Shown one piece after another: positions 17,715 to 26,260 of a DNA stretch of 64,000 bases. Each line of letters opens with the position of its first letter. Position 1 is the stretch's first letter. Source of the DNA: Phycicoccus sp. Root101 (GTDB lineage: Bacteria > Actinomycetota > Actinomycetes > Actinomycetales > Dermatophilaceae). The stretch covers positions 353,830 to 417,829 of the forward strand of contig NZ_LMCM01000010.1 in NCBI RefSeq assembly GCF_001426245.1, read 5' to 3'. A model generated the notes under the pieces. The model searched no databases and had not been told where the DNA came from. It saw only the letters and a program-made list of their open reading frames with translations. The translations under genes and the position numbers were made by a program.

Positions 17715-19747
17715 GCGAAGGTGTGAAGACCGCCGAGGAGAAGGCGGCAGAGGCCCGTCGCGGGCCGGGTGCGCGAGCCGGCCAGCGGCACGGACCCATG
17801 ATGGGTGCCGGTGTGCCGGCGGAGAAGTCGCAGAACTTCGTCCCCTCCGCGAAGCGCCTCCTCGGCCTGCTCCAGCCCGAGCGCACGCCCCTGTATGCCG
17901 TGCTGGCGCTCGCCGTCGCGAGCGTGGGCCTGTCGGCCATCGGCCCGAAGATCCTCGGCCGCGCGACCGACCACATTTTCGCGGGGGTGGTGGGCGCACG
18001 GTTCCCGGTCGGGACCGACAAGGCGCAGCTCGTCGAGGCGCTCCGCGCCCGGGGCGAGGGCAAGCTAGCCGACCTCGTCGGCGGGATGCCGTACCTCGTC
18101 CCGGGACAGGGCATCGACTTCGGCGCGGTGGGTGACGTGCTGCTCCTGGTGCTGGGCATCTACCTCGTCGCCAGCCTGCTCTCCTGGGCCCAGGGCTGGC
18201 TGCTCACCGGGGCGGTGAACCGCACGATCTTCGGTCTGCGCCGCGACGTCGAGGACAAGCTCAACCGGCTTCCGTTGCAGTACTTCGACGGCCAGCCGCG
18301 AGGTGAGCTGCTCAGCCGGGTCACCAATGACATCGACAACGTCGCCCAGAGCCTGCAGCAGACGCTCAGCCAGCTGCTGACGTCCCTGCTCACCGTCGTC
18401 GCGATGATCGCGATGATGCTCTACATCTCGCCGCTGCTCGCACTGATCGCCCTCGTCACGATCCCCGTGTCGATGGCGGTCACCGCCGCCATCGGCAAGC
18501 GCTCGCAGAAGCACTTCGTGCAGCAGTGGAAGAGCACCGGTGAGCTCAACTCGGTCGTCGAGGAGTCCTTCACCGGCCACGAGCTGGTCAAGGTGTTCGG
18601 TCGCCAGGACGAGGTGCGGTCGTCGTTCCGCGCCAAGAACGACGACCTGTATGCCGCGGGGTTCGGTGCGCAGTTCGTCAGCGGCATCATCATGCCGACG
18701 ATGATGTTCATCGGGAACCTCAACTACGTCGTCATCGCCGTGGTCGGCGGGCTGCGGGTCGCGAGCGGCTCGATGACCCTCGGTGACGTGCAGGCCTTCA
18801 TCCAGTACTCGCGCCAGTTCACCCAGCCCCTCACCCAGGTCGCCTCCATGGCCAACCTCCTGCAGTCCGGGGTGGCCTCGGCCGAGCGCGTCTTCGAGGT
18901 GCTCGACGCCACCGAGCAGCGGCCCGACGCGGTCGGCGCGACGGTCCTGGACGAGCCGCGCGGTCGGGTGGAGTTCGAGGACGTCTCCTTCTCCTACGAC
19001 CCGGCGAACCCGCTCATCGAGCACCTCGACCTCGTCGTCGAGCCCGGCCAGACGGTCGCGATCGTCGGGCCCACCGGTGCGGGCAAGACCACGCTGGTCA
19101 ACCTCGTGATGCGGTTCTACGAGCTGGATGCCGGGCGCATCACGCTCGACGGCGTCGACATCACGGCCCTGACGCGGCACAACCTGCGCAGCGAGATCGG
19201 CATGGTGCTGCAGGACACGTGGCTCTTCGGCGGCACGATCCGCGACAACATCGCCTACGGCAAGCCCGGGTCCTCCGAGGAGGAGGTGCTCGCGGCCGCG
19301 AAGGCCACCTACGTCGACCGGTTCGTGCACTCCCTGCCGGACGGGTACGACACCGTCCTGGACGCCGAGGGCGGCAACATCAGTGCCGGGGAGAAGCAGC
19401 TGCTGACGATCGCACGGGCGTTCCTGTCCGACCCGGCCCTGCTCATCCTCGACGAGGCGACGAGCTCGGTCGACACCCGCACCGAGCTGCTGGTGCAGCA
19501 GGCGATGTCAGCGCTGCGGCACGACCGCACGAGCTTCGTCATCGCCCACCGGCTGTCGACGATCCGCGACGCCGACGTCATCCTCGTGATGCGTGACGGC
19601 CAGATCGTCGAGCAGGGTTCGCACGCCGAGCTGCTCGCTCGCGACGGCGCCTACGCCGAGCTGTACGCCGCGCAGTTCAGCGGCGCCGCCGTCGACGTGG
19701 ACTCCGGGGAGGCCCCCGCCCCCGAGCTGACGCCGGCGCGTGGCTGA
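17711..19747 (+). CDS. ABC exporter subunit 2 (catalytic half)
   Basis: This 678-residue half-transporter has a long N-terminal cytoplasmic extension (about 55 residues), a six-helix membrane domain with an enlarged first extracellular loop (about residues 95-135), and an ATPase domain with [12 protein letters not shown], signature [14 protein letters not shown] and Walker [13 protein letters not shown]. It keeps the catalytic Glu, while its signature SAGEK is non-canonical, complementing subunit 1: one composite site is competent and the other degenerate. It is the second gene of the exporter pair, with ATGA overlap upstream and an 8-nt overlap with the next gene. Confidence 0.9.
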   Translation: MSEGVKTAEEKAAEARRGPGARAGQRHGPMMGAGVPAEKSQNFVPSAKRLLGLLQPERTPLYAVLALAVASVGLSAIGPKILGRATDHIFAGVVGARFPVGTDKAQLVEALRARGEGKLADLVGGMPYLVPGQGIDFGAVGDVLLLVLGIYLVASLLSWAQGWLLTGAVNRTIFGLRRDVEDKLNRLPLQYFDGQPRGELLSRVTNDIDNVAQSLQQTLSQLLTSLLTVVAMIAMMLYISPLLALIALVTIPVSMAVTAAIGKRSQKHFVQQWKSTGELNSVVEESFTGHELVKVFGRQDEVRSSFRAKNDDLYAAGFGAQFVSGIIMPTMMFIGNLNYVVIAVVGGLRVASGSMTLGDVQAFIQYSRQFTQPLTQVASMANLLQSGVASAERVFEVLDATEQRPDAVGATVLDEPRGRVEFEDVSFSYDPANPLIEHLDLVVEPGQTVAIVGPTGAGKTTLVNLVMRFYELDAGRITLDGVDITALTRHNLRSEIGMVLQDTWLFGGTIRDNIAYGKPGSSEEEVLAAAKATYVDRFVHSLPDGYDTVLDAEGGNISAGEKQLLTIARAFLSDPALLILDEATSSVDTRTELLVQQAMSALRHDRTSFVIAHRLSTIRDADVILVMRDGQIVEQGSHAELLARDGAYAELYAAQFSGAAVDVDSGEAPAPELTPARG

Positions 19748-20543
19748 GGTCGAGCTCGCTGCGGACTGCTCGCGGTGCTTCGGGTTGTGTTGCGTCGTAC
19801 CGTCCTTCGCGGCGTCGGCCGACTTCGCCATCGACAAGCCTGCCGCGACGCCCTGCCCCAACCTGGCCCAGGACTTCCGGTGCGGCATCCACACCGAGCT
19901 ACGGCCGCGCGGCTTCGCCGGCTGCACGGCATACGACTGCTTCGGAGCCGGCCAGCGGGTCTCGCAGGTGACGTTCGGCGGAGTGGACTGGAGGTCCGCG
20001 CCCGAGACCGCCGCGCAGATGTATGCGGTGTTCCCGGTGGTGCGCGAGCTGCACGAGCTCCGGCGCCACCTCGGTGAGGCGGCGCGGCTGGTGGCCGGCA
20101 CCGACCTCGCCGTCAAGGTGTCCGCCCTGGACGCCGAGGTCGAGGCACACGCCGCCGGAACACCGGTCGCCCTGCAGGAGGTCGATCTGGCCCGCGTCGG
20201 CGCAGCGGTCGGGGCCCTGCTGGCCACGGTGAGCCTGGGCTCGCGGTCAGGTGGTGGTGGCCCGGGCCCCGACCTGTCGCGCGCCGACCTGGTGGGCAGC
20301 GACCAGAGGATGCGCGACCTGCGGCGAGCCAGCCTGCGTGGTGCCCTCCTGCTGGGTGCCGACCTTCGCGGGGTCGACCTCGGACGGACGGACCTGCTGG
20401 GGGCGGACCTGCGCGGTGCGCGGCTGGACGGGGCGGACCTGTCCGGCTCGCTCTTCGTCACCGGCCCGCAGGTGGCTTCTGCACGCGGGGACGGAGCGAC
20501 CCGTCTGCCCCGCGAGCTGGCACGGCCTGATCACTGGACCTGA
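19740..20543 (+). CDS. Cys-cluster (YkgJ-like) plus pentapeptide-repeat protein
   Basis: This 267-residue protein begins with a cysteine-rich region: CSRCFGLCC, then CPNL and FRCGI, then [10 protein letters not shown], resembling the CxxCxxCC putative zinc/iron-chelating family. A helical middle (about residues 95-165) precedes about nine A(D/N)LxG-type repeats (about residues 178-245). Pentapeptide repeats such as MfpA and Qnr mimic DNA and protect gyrase, but this array is short. GTG 19740 overlaps the exporter gene by 8 nt, so it belongs to the TetR-controlled operon. Its role there is unknown; protection from an exported DNA-gyrase poison or metal-dependent sensing are only guesses. Confidence 0.78.
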   Translation: MAEVELAADCSRCFGLCCVVPSFAASADFAIDKPAATPCPNLAQDFRCGIHTELRPRGFAGCTAYDCFGAGQRVSQVTFGGVDWRSAPETAAQMYAVFPVVRELHELRRHLGEAARLVAGTDLAVKVSALDAEVEAHAAGTPVALQEVDLARVGAAVGALLATVSLGSRSGGGGPGPDLSRADLVGSDQRMRDLRRASLRGALLLGADLRGVDLGRTDLLGADLRGARLDGADLSGSLFVTGPQVASARGDGATRLPRELARPDHWT

Positions 20544-20546
20544 CGC

Positions 20547-20590
20547 CCGGGGTGCCAGGAGCAGCGCAGGCCGTGCTCCTGGCACCCCGG
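20547..20590. terminator. 17-bp perfect hairpin between convergent genes
   Basis: The arms 20547-20563 and 20574-20590 pair over 17 bp without mismatch around a 10-nt loop. It follows the pentapeptide gene stop by 3 bp and serves the minus-strand gene ending at 20606 too. Confidence 0.85.
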
Positions 20591-20605
20591 GGGACCGGCA
20601 GGAGG

Positions 20606-21589
20606 TCAGCCCCGGTGGGCCCGCAGCGGGGTGATCCAGTAGGGAGCGGTGTCCGGGTTCGCGACACCAAAGCGGGCGTTGACCGCCCACAGGGTGCCGC
20701 CGACGAGGACCGCGGTGGACGGGACGTCGAGGCTGGCGTCGGTGAGGGTGCGCTGGTACCTCGCCGACCACCCGTGGCGACTCTGCTCGAGTCGCACGAC
20801 CGACACCTCGGCCTGACCGGTGCCCCTGACGTTGTAGAGGGTCCGGCCCGACAGCTCGAGGCCGTCCCCGCCGGTGATGGCAGGGCCGCCGCGGACCGGG
20901 ATCGACGTCGTCACGCCGGTGCGCGGGTCGACCCGCCAGAGCCCGCCGACCCGGCTGTTGTTGAGGACCGCCGAACCATCCGACAGCTGGCGGATGCCGT
21001 TGGCGTTGTTGGCCACCCCGTCGCCGGCGGGCCAGGCACCACGCAGTTGGAGGAAGGCCGCCGCGGCCCCGGTCGGCTGCGCGTGTCGTCCGAGGGCGAT
21101 GACCGTGAGCCGGTCGACCCTCGAGTCGGTGACCCAGACCGCGTCGCGGGTCACGACCAGGTCGTTGAGGAAGACGCCGCCGGGGACGACGGTGTCCGAG
21201 GCGACCCGACCCGTGCGGCCGTCGACGGCCCAGACGTGTGCGACGCTGCCGACGTTGCCGGCCGCCCAGACCAGCCCGGTGCGGTCGTCGCGGTCGAGGC
21301 CACGGATCTGGCGGCCCTCCGCTCCGGGGAGCAGCACGCGGTTCGTCCGGCGGCTGAGGTCGCCGGTGACGATGCGGCCGTCGGCGAGCGACCCGACGTA
21401 GTAGGTGTCGCCCGGACCCGCGGTGATGCCTTCCGGGCGCAGGCCGTCGGGGAGGGGGACGAGGGACGTCCTGGCGGCGCCGGCGGGTGCGGCCGCGGCG
21501 ACGAGGAGTCCGAGGACGGCCGCAAGGGCCGTGAGCAGGAGTGCCGGTGACCTGAGCCATCCGGCGCGTGGGTGCACGGTGTGTTCCAT
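20606..21589 (-). CDS. Secreted SMP-30/NHL-like beta-propeller protein
   Basis: This 327-residue protein has a clear signal peptide (WLRSPALLLTALAAVLGLLVAAAAPAGAA) followed by a repeated propeller pattern: PEGITAGPGDTYYVGSLADGRIVTGDL, IRGLDRDDRTGLVWAAGN, VWVTDSRVDRLTVI and later blades. Such folds occur in gluconolactonase/SMP-30-like and NHL proteins; no catalytic residues could be assigned. ATG 21589 is preferred over the upstream TTG at 21703, because it places the signal peptide near the N-terminus. It is divergent from the sodium symporter, but a functional link is not evident. Confidence 0.75.
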   Translation of the reverse strand: MEHTVHPRAGWLRSPALLLTALAAVLGLLVAAAAPAGAARTSLVPLPDGLRPEGITAGPGDTYYVGSLADGRIVTGDLSRRTNRVLLPGAEGRQIRGLDRDDRTGLVWAAGNVGSVAHVWAVDGRTGRVASDTVVPGGVFLNDLVVTRDAVWVTDSRVDRLTVIALGRHAQPTGAAAAFLQLRGAWPAGDGVANNANGIRQLSDGSAVLNNSRVGGLWRVDPRTGVTTSIPVRGGPAITGGDGLELSGRTLYNVRGTGQAEVSVVRLEQSRHGWSARYQRTLTDASLDVPSTAVLVGGTLWAVNARFGVANPDTAPYWITPLRAHRG

Positions 21590-21748
21590 CAATCCATGAT
21601 GCGTGGGTTGTCCCGAAGCTGCACCGCGACGTCGGGGGCGCGCCATGCCAAGGAGCAGCGGCGCGGGGCCGCGCCGGGGCCCGGGTGCCCTTTCGCCCCA
21701 CAACGCCTAGGTTTGATCCGCTGGTTTGTCGTCACCTAGGAGCCGCTG

Positions 21749-23509
21749 ATGTCTCACCTCTCCCTCGCGGTGCCCGCCGCGACCACCTTGATCGACGCGA
21801 ACTGGTTGGACTACCTGCTCGTCGTCATCTACTTCGGGTTCGTCCTGGGCATCGGGTTCATGGCCCGGCGGTCGGTCTCCGACTCGATCGACTTCTTCCT
21901 GTCGGGACGCTCGCTGCCCGCGTGGGTCACCGGCCTGGCCTTCATCTCGGCCAACCTCGGTGCCGTCGAGATCATGGGCATGTCGGCCAACGGCGCCGAG
22001 ATCGGCCTGCCGACGGTGCACTACTTCTGGGTCGGCGCCATCCCCGCGATGTTGTTCCTCGGCGTCGTGATGATGCCCTTCTACTACGGCTCCAAGGTGC
22101 GCTCGGTCCCCGAGTTCATGTTCCGGCGGTTCGGCACCGGCGCCCACCTGGTCAACGCGATCAGCTTCGCGGTGGCCCAGCTGCTCATCGCCGGCGTCAA
22201 CCTCTACCTGCTCGGCTCGATCGTCCACGCGCTGCTCGGCTGGCCCCTCTGGGTCGCGCTGATCGTCGCCGCCGCGATCGTGCTGTCCTACATCACCCTC
22301 GGCGGGCTCTCGGCCGCGATCTACAACGAGGTCCTGCAGTTCTTCGTCATCGTGGCCTCGCTGCTGCCGCTGACCCTGATCGGCCTGCACCGCGTCGGTG
22401 GGTACGGCGGCCTCAAGGACAAGATCGCCGCGTTCGCGGAGTCTGCTCCCGCCGCCGCGAAGGTCGCTCCCGCGGCCCAGCAGCTCGAGTCCTGGCCCGG
22501 TCAGGCGCTCTCGGGGTTCAGCTCGTCGTTCCTGTCTGTCATCGGCATCGTGTTCGGCCTCGGGTTCGTCCTGTCGTTCGGCTACTGGACGACGAACTTC
22601 GTCGAGGTGCAGCGCGCCATGGCCTCCAAGTCGATCTCCGCGGCGCGCAAGACGCCGATCATCGGCGCCTTCCCGAAGATGTTCGTCCCGTTCATCGTCA
22701 TCCTCCCCGGCATGGTCTCGGCCGTCCTGGTCAAGGAGATGATCGACCTCAAGGGTGGCGGTACCCCCGCGGGTGGCGCGTCCGGCGAGGGCGTGAAGTA
22801 CAACGACGCACTCCTGCTGCTCATGCGTGACGTCCTCCCGAACGGCCTGCTGGGCCTGGCGATCGCGGGTCTGCTGGCCGCGTTCATGGCCGGCATGGCC
22901 GCGAACATCTCCGCGTTCAACACCGTCTTCAGCTACGACCTGTGGCAGCGCTACATCCGCAAGGACCACAGCGACGACTACTACCTGCGCATCGGCCGCC
23001 TCGCGACCGTCGCGGCGACCGTCATCGCGATCTTCACCGCGACGATCGCGTCGAGCTTCAGCAACGTCATGGACTACCTCCAGACGCTGTTCGGGTTCTT
23101 CAACGCACCGTTGTTCGCGACCTTCATCCTCGGCATGTTCTGGAAGCGGATGACGGCCACGGCCGGCTGGGTCGGTCTCTCGAGCGGCACCATCTCCGCG
23201 GTGGTCGTGGCGTTCCTCTCCGAGGACGCGTTCGGCTCCGCCAGCCTCGGCGTGCTGGGGCTGTCGGGGCAGGGCGCCAGCTTCGTGGCCGCCTCGACCG
23301 CGTTCGTCGTCGACATCGTCGTCAGCGTGCTCGTCACGATGGTGACGGAGCCGAAGCCGGCCTCGGAGCTCAAGGGCCTCGTCTACTCCGAGACGCCCAA
23401 GGAGGACCTCCGCGATCCCGAGGAGGCCAGCCAGCCGTGGTACCAGCGCACGATGCCACTCGCCGGCATCGCGCTGCTCATGGTCCTCGTCCTCAACTTC
23501 GCCTTCTAG
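21749..23509 (+). CDS. Sodium:solute symporter (SSS family)
   Basis: This 586-residue membrane protein has about 14 helices and the SSS/SGLT hallmarks: SIDFFLSGRSLPAWVTGLAFISANLGAVEIMG near the N-terminus, AAIYNEVLQFFVI in the middle, and a LAAFMAGMAANISAFNTVFSYDLW segment. The substrate (sugar, acid or other) cannot be told from sequence. RBS TAGGAG is 6 nt before the ATG, and TAGGTT (21708-21713) is a possible -10. A small membrane protein follows 11 bp later. Confidence 0.88.
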   Translation: MSHLSLAVPAATTLIDANWLDYLLVVIYFGFVLGIGFMARRSVSDSIDFFLSGRSLPAWVTGLAFISANLGAVEIMGMSANGAEIGLPTVHYFWVGAIPAMLFLGVVMMPFYYGSKVRSVPEFMFRRFGTGAHLVNAISFAVAQLLIAGVNLYLLGSIVHALLGWPLWVALIVAAAIVLSYITLGGLSAAIYNEVLQFFVIVASLLPLTLIGLHRVGGYGGLKDKIAAFAESAPAAAKVAPAAQQLESWPGQALSGFSSSFLSVIGIVFGLGFVLSFGYWTTNFVEVQRAMASKSISAARKTPIIGAFPKMFVPFIVILPGMVSAVLVKEMIDLKGGGTPAGGASGEGVKYNDALLLLMRDVLPNGLLGLAIAGLLAAFMAGMAANISAFNTVFSYDLWQRYIRKDHSDDYYLRIGRLATVAATVIAIFTATIASSFSNVMDYLQTLFGFFNAPLFATFILGMFWKRMTATAGWVGLSSGTISAVVVAFLSEDAFGSASLGVLGLSGQGASFVAASTAFVVDIVVSVLVTMVTEPKPASELKGLVYSETPKEDLRDPEEASQPWYQRTMPLAGIALLMVLVLNFAF

Positions 23510-23520
23510 GAGACGCTGCC

Positions 23521-23832
23521 ATGTCCGACAAGACGACCTCGACGAAGCCGGCCAAGAAGACCGCCGGCGCGTTCGACATCCGCAACATCATCGGCAGCCT
23601 CCTCGGCCTCTACGGCGTGATCCTGCTGCTCGCAGGGCTGTTCGCCGACAAGGCCCTGGACAAGACCGGAGGCGTCAACGCCAACCTCTGGACGGGCATC
23701 GTCCTGATCGTCGTCTCGGCCCTGTTCCTCGGCTGGGCCCGGGTCAAGCCGATCGTCGTCCCCGACGAGGTCGAGAAGGTCGGCGACGACCCGACGCGAC
23801 CGGCTCCCCGGCGCCGCTCCGGCGGTCACTGA
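23521..23832 (+). CDS. Small two-helix membrane protein downstream of the symporter
   Basis: This 103-residue protein has a Lys-rich N-terminus, two hydrophobic segments (about residues 24-42 and 57-75) and a charged Arg/Pro-rich tail. I recognise no family. AGGAG lies 8 nt before the ATG, and the 11-bp spacing to the symporter stop indicates co-transcription, so it may be an accessory subunit of the transporter. Confidence 0.7.
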   Translation: MSDKTTSTKPAKKTAGAFDIRNIIGSLLGLYGVILLLAGLFADKALDKTGGVNANLWTGIVLIVVSALFLGWARVKPIVVPDEVEKVGDDPTRPAPRRRSGGH

Positions 23833-23845
23833 CCCGCACCGCCCG

Positions 23846-25033
23846 TCACCGAGGGGTATGCCGCGTGGTCACCACGCGGCGTACCCCTCTGTCGTCCCTC
23901 GCCCGGGTCAGCCCCAGGACCGCCGCGGCGGCGAGGGCGAGGAGGCCTCCCACGACCCACATCAGGTGAGGTGAGGAGCTGAAGAGCGCGCCGGCCAGGG
24001 GTGGCGCGACAACCGTGCCGCCGATCGAAGCGGCGCCGTAGAGGCTCTGGTAGCGGCCGTGCATGCCCTCGGGGGCCCGGTCCGCGGCGTGCGCCGTGGC
24101 GGTCGGCTTGTAGAGCATCTCCCCGGCCGTGACGACGACGACGGCCGCGAGCACGGTCACGACGGCGGGGGAGGGGGCGACGACCAGCCAGCCGACGCCG
24201 ACGAGGACGAAGCCGGCGACGATGAGCGGCTCGGGTCGTCGGGCCCGCAGGCGATGGGCCAGCCACGGCTCGAGGAACACGATCAGGGCGCAGTTGAGCG
24301 AGATGGTGCTGCCGTAGACCCAGGGCGCCGCGCCGAGCGCCTCGAGCTGCCACGGGACGGCCGAGTACGCGAACCGGTAGGCCGTGTCGGCGGCCACGAC
24401 GGTGAGCAGCAGCAGGACGAACCGCGGGTCGGCTCGGAGCGCGTCGAGGACGCGGCGCGGGGCGCCGTCGGCGACCGTGGCCCGTGCGGTGGCGGGGACC
24501 ACGAGGAGGACCACGCCGAGCATCAGCAGGCTGGCGACCGCGTCGATCACGAAGACCGCGCCGAAGTGGTGCACGGCGAGCAGGCCGCCCAGCGGGGGCC
24601 CGAGGACGGTGCCGGCGTTGTTGACCGACCGCATCCAGGCGCTGGCCTGACGGCGGTCCTGCGCCGGGAGCGCGCTGGTGACCAGCGCGAAGGAGACCGG
24701 GCGCCCGATGCCACCGAGGGCGCCCATGACGAACAGGACCGCGGCGAGGCCGGTGGTCGGCGTGAGCGGGACGGCGACACAGCCGAGGGCGGAGGCGAGC
24801 GACGCGACGGCGAGCGTCGGGCGCAGGCCCCACCGGTCGCCGATCGACCCGCCGGCGAGGTTGCCGGCGATCGTGCCCACGCCCCATACGGCGGCGATCG
24901 AGCCGGCGGCCACCTCGTCGAGCCCGCGGTCGGACACGAGGTAGAGCGGGACGAACACCCAGGCCATCGAACCGAGCGCGTTGACGAACCGGCCGACGAG
25001 CAGCCACCTCACCCAGACCGGAAGCTCGCGCAC
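23846..25033 (-). CDS. Major facilitator superfamily transporter
   Basis: This 395-residue protein has 12 predicted membrane helices and an MFS loop 2-3 motif (GGSIGDRWGLRPTLA). The family exports or imports small molecules; neighbours suggest a drug or toxin exporter. GTG 25033 begins the reading frame 20 bp after the VOC gene stop on the same strand. The last codons double as a hairpin terminator. It is the third gene of the TetR-VOC-MFS operon. Confidence 0.85.
   Translation of the reverse strand: MRELPVWVRWLLVGRFVNALGSMAWVFVPLYLVSDRGLDEVAAGSIAAVWGVGTIAGNLAGGSIGDRWGLRPTLAVASLASALGCVAVPLTPTTGLAAVLFVMGALGGIGRPVSFALVTSALPAQDRRQASAWMRSVNNAGTVLGPPLGGLLAVHHFGAVFVIDAVASLLMLGVVLLVVPATARATVADGAPRRVLDALRADPRFVLLLLTVVAADTAYRFAYSAVPWQLEALGAAPWVYGSTISLNCALIVFLEPWLAHRLRARRPEPLIVAGFVLVGVGWLVVAPSPAVVTVLAAVVVVTAGEMLYKPTATAHAADRAPEGMHGRYQSLYGAASIGGTVVAPPLAGALFSSSPHLMWVVGGLLALAAAAVLGLTRARDDRGVRRVVTTRHTPR
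23851..23889. terminator. 19-bp hairpin overlapping the 3' end of the MFS gene
   Basis: The arms 23851-23869 and 23871-23889 form a near-perfect inverted repeat with one T-G wobble, giving an effective tetraloop. It lies 18 bp after the upstream plus-strand stop and inside the last codons of the convergent MFS gene, so it can terminate both. Confidence 0.75.
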
Positions 25034-25053
25034 GTCGGCATCCTGTCAGGTGG

Positions 25054-25455
25054 TCACCACATGGCGTCGAGCTCGGTGCCTCCGAGGGCCGGGGGGTCGT
25101 AGCTGGGCTGGTAGAGCACCATCGTCCCGGCTCCGGGGACCACGAGCTGGACGGTCCGCCCCCATCCCTGGTCGACGACATCGCCCTCGAAGCGGGCGCC
25201 GCGCCCCTCGAGCTCGGTCATGGTGGCCTCGAGGTCGTCGCACATCAACGACAGGTCGAACCTCTGGTCGGTGCCACCCGAGCGCCCTTCGTGCTCCCAC
25301 GAGGAGGGGTGGACGCCGAGCTCGCTCGGGCCGGTTCGGAAGATCAGCCAGCCGCCGCCGGTGTCGGCGCCGGGCAGCTGGAGGACGTCACGGAAGAAGG
25401 CGCGCGCGGCCGCGGGGTCCTCGGCGTAGACCAGGGTGTGCAGGGCAGTGATCAT
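25054..25455 (-). CDS. VOC (glyoxalase/bleomycin-resistance) family protein
   Basis: This 133-residue protein has the paired beta-alpha-beta-beta-beta pattern of the vicinal oxygen chelate fold: ALHTLVYAEDPAAARAFFRDVLQLP, then RFDLSLMCDDLEATMTELEGRGARF and GRTVQLVVPGAGTMVLYQPSY. Members detoxify methylglyoxal, bind bleomycin-like drugs or cleave aromatic rings. The ATG overlaps the TetR stop by 4 nt. Confidence 0.83.
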   Translation of the reverse strand: MITALHTLVYAEDPAAARAFFRDVLQLPGADTGGGWLIFRTGPSELGVHPSSWEHEGRSGGTDQRFDLSLMCDDLEATMTELEGRGARFEGDVVDQGWGRTVQLVVPGAGTMVLYQPSYDPPALGGTELDAMW

Positions 25456-26156
25456 GGGACCACGGTAGAAGCCCGGCGGCGCTCGAGCCCCTCGAGCAGG
25501 ACATCGAGCCCGAACTCGAACTCGGACTGGTCGTCGCACCACCCGAGGGTGGAGGCCGGGTCGTCGTGGGCGACCTCCGCCAGCATGCCGACGAGGTGGG
25601 GCACGTGCTCTGCCATCGCCTCGAGCATCTCCTCGGACGCGTCGTCGGCGGCCGCGCCGGGGTCGAAGAGCTCCTGCGAGAAGCCGACGACCCGGCTGCC
25701 CAGCGCGTGCAGGGAGTGGTGTGCCAGGTCGTTGCTGAACCCGCCCGCGCGCAGCACCCCCACGACGCCGTCGTAGTAGCGGACGAGGTCGAGGTTCATC
25801 GCCGTCCGGGTCTGCAGCACGCCGGGTGCCCAGCGGTGCCGCAGCATCACCTCCCGGGCGGCCAGCGCTCTCGCGCGCAGCGCGCCGCGCCAGTCCGTCG
25901 CGGGGTCCGGCGCGTCGAGCGAGGACGTCCCGGCGATGAGCTGGGCGGCCACCAGCTCCACCATCGCGTCGAGCATGGCGTCCTTGTTGGCGACGTGGTT
26001 GTACAGGGACATCGCCTCGACGCCCAGCTCCTGACCGATGCGCCGCATCGAGACGGCCCCGATCCCCTCGGCGTCCGCGACGGCGACGGCGGCCTCCCCG
26101 ATCCGCCCACGACTGAGGGGGCGGGTTGCTGCGGCGGTCTGGGCGGTGTCGGTCAC
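25452..26156 (-). CDS. TetR-family regulator with TetR_C-type C-terminal domain
   Basis: This 234-residue regulator has an N-terminal helix-turn-helix (GAVSMRRIGQELGVEAMSLYNHVANKDAMLDAMV) and a C-terminal domain reminiscent of TetR proper (LRHRWAPGVLQTRTAMNLDLVRYYDGVVGVLRAGGFS). It is first in an operon with the VOC and MFS genes and divergent from the quinone reductase. The 100-bp divergent region carries three TTAC-N2-CGTA operator-like motifs, so it probably controls both directions. Confidence 0.85.
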   Translation of the reverse strand: MTDTAQTAAATRPLSRGRIGEAAVAVADAEGIGAVSMRRIGQELGVEAMSLYNHVANKDAMLDAMVELVAAQLIAGTSSLDAPDPATDWRGALRARALAAREVMLRHRWAPGVLQTRTAMNLDLVRYYDGVVGVLRAGGFSNDLAHHSLHALGSRVVGFSQELFDPGAAADDASEEMLEAMAEHVPHLVGMLAEVAHDDPASTLGWCDDQSEFEFGLDVLLEGLERRRASTVVP

Positions 26157-26179
26157 CAGCCAAGGGTAGCCCGCAACCG

Positions 26180-26232
26180 TTGACAGACTTACGGCGTAGG
26201 TCTAACTTACAGCGTACATATTTACACCGTAA
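26180..26232. promoter_or_regulatory. Divergent promoter with three TTAC-N2-CGTA operator motifs
   Basis: TTGACA (26180-26185), 17-bp spacer, TAACTT (26203-26208) is a good promoter toward the quinone reductase. Three related motifs, TTACGGCGTA (26189), TTACAGCGTA (26207) and TTACACCGTA (26222), lie between and downstream of the promoter elements. Their repetition, at 18- and 15-bp intervals, suggests cooperative TetR binding to both promoters. Confidence 0.7.
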
Positions 26233-26260
26233 GTTGGACTTGAGGCACCGGGAGAGCGCC

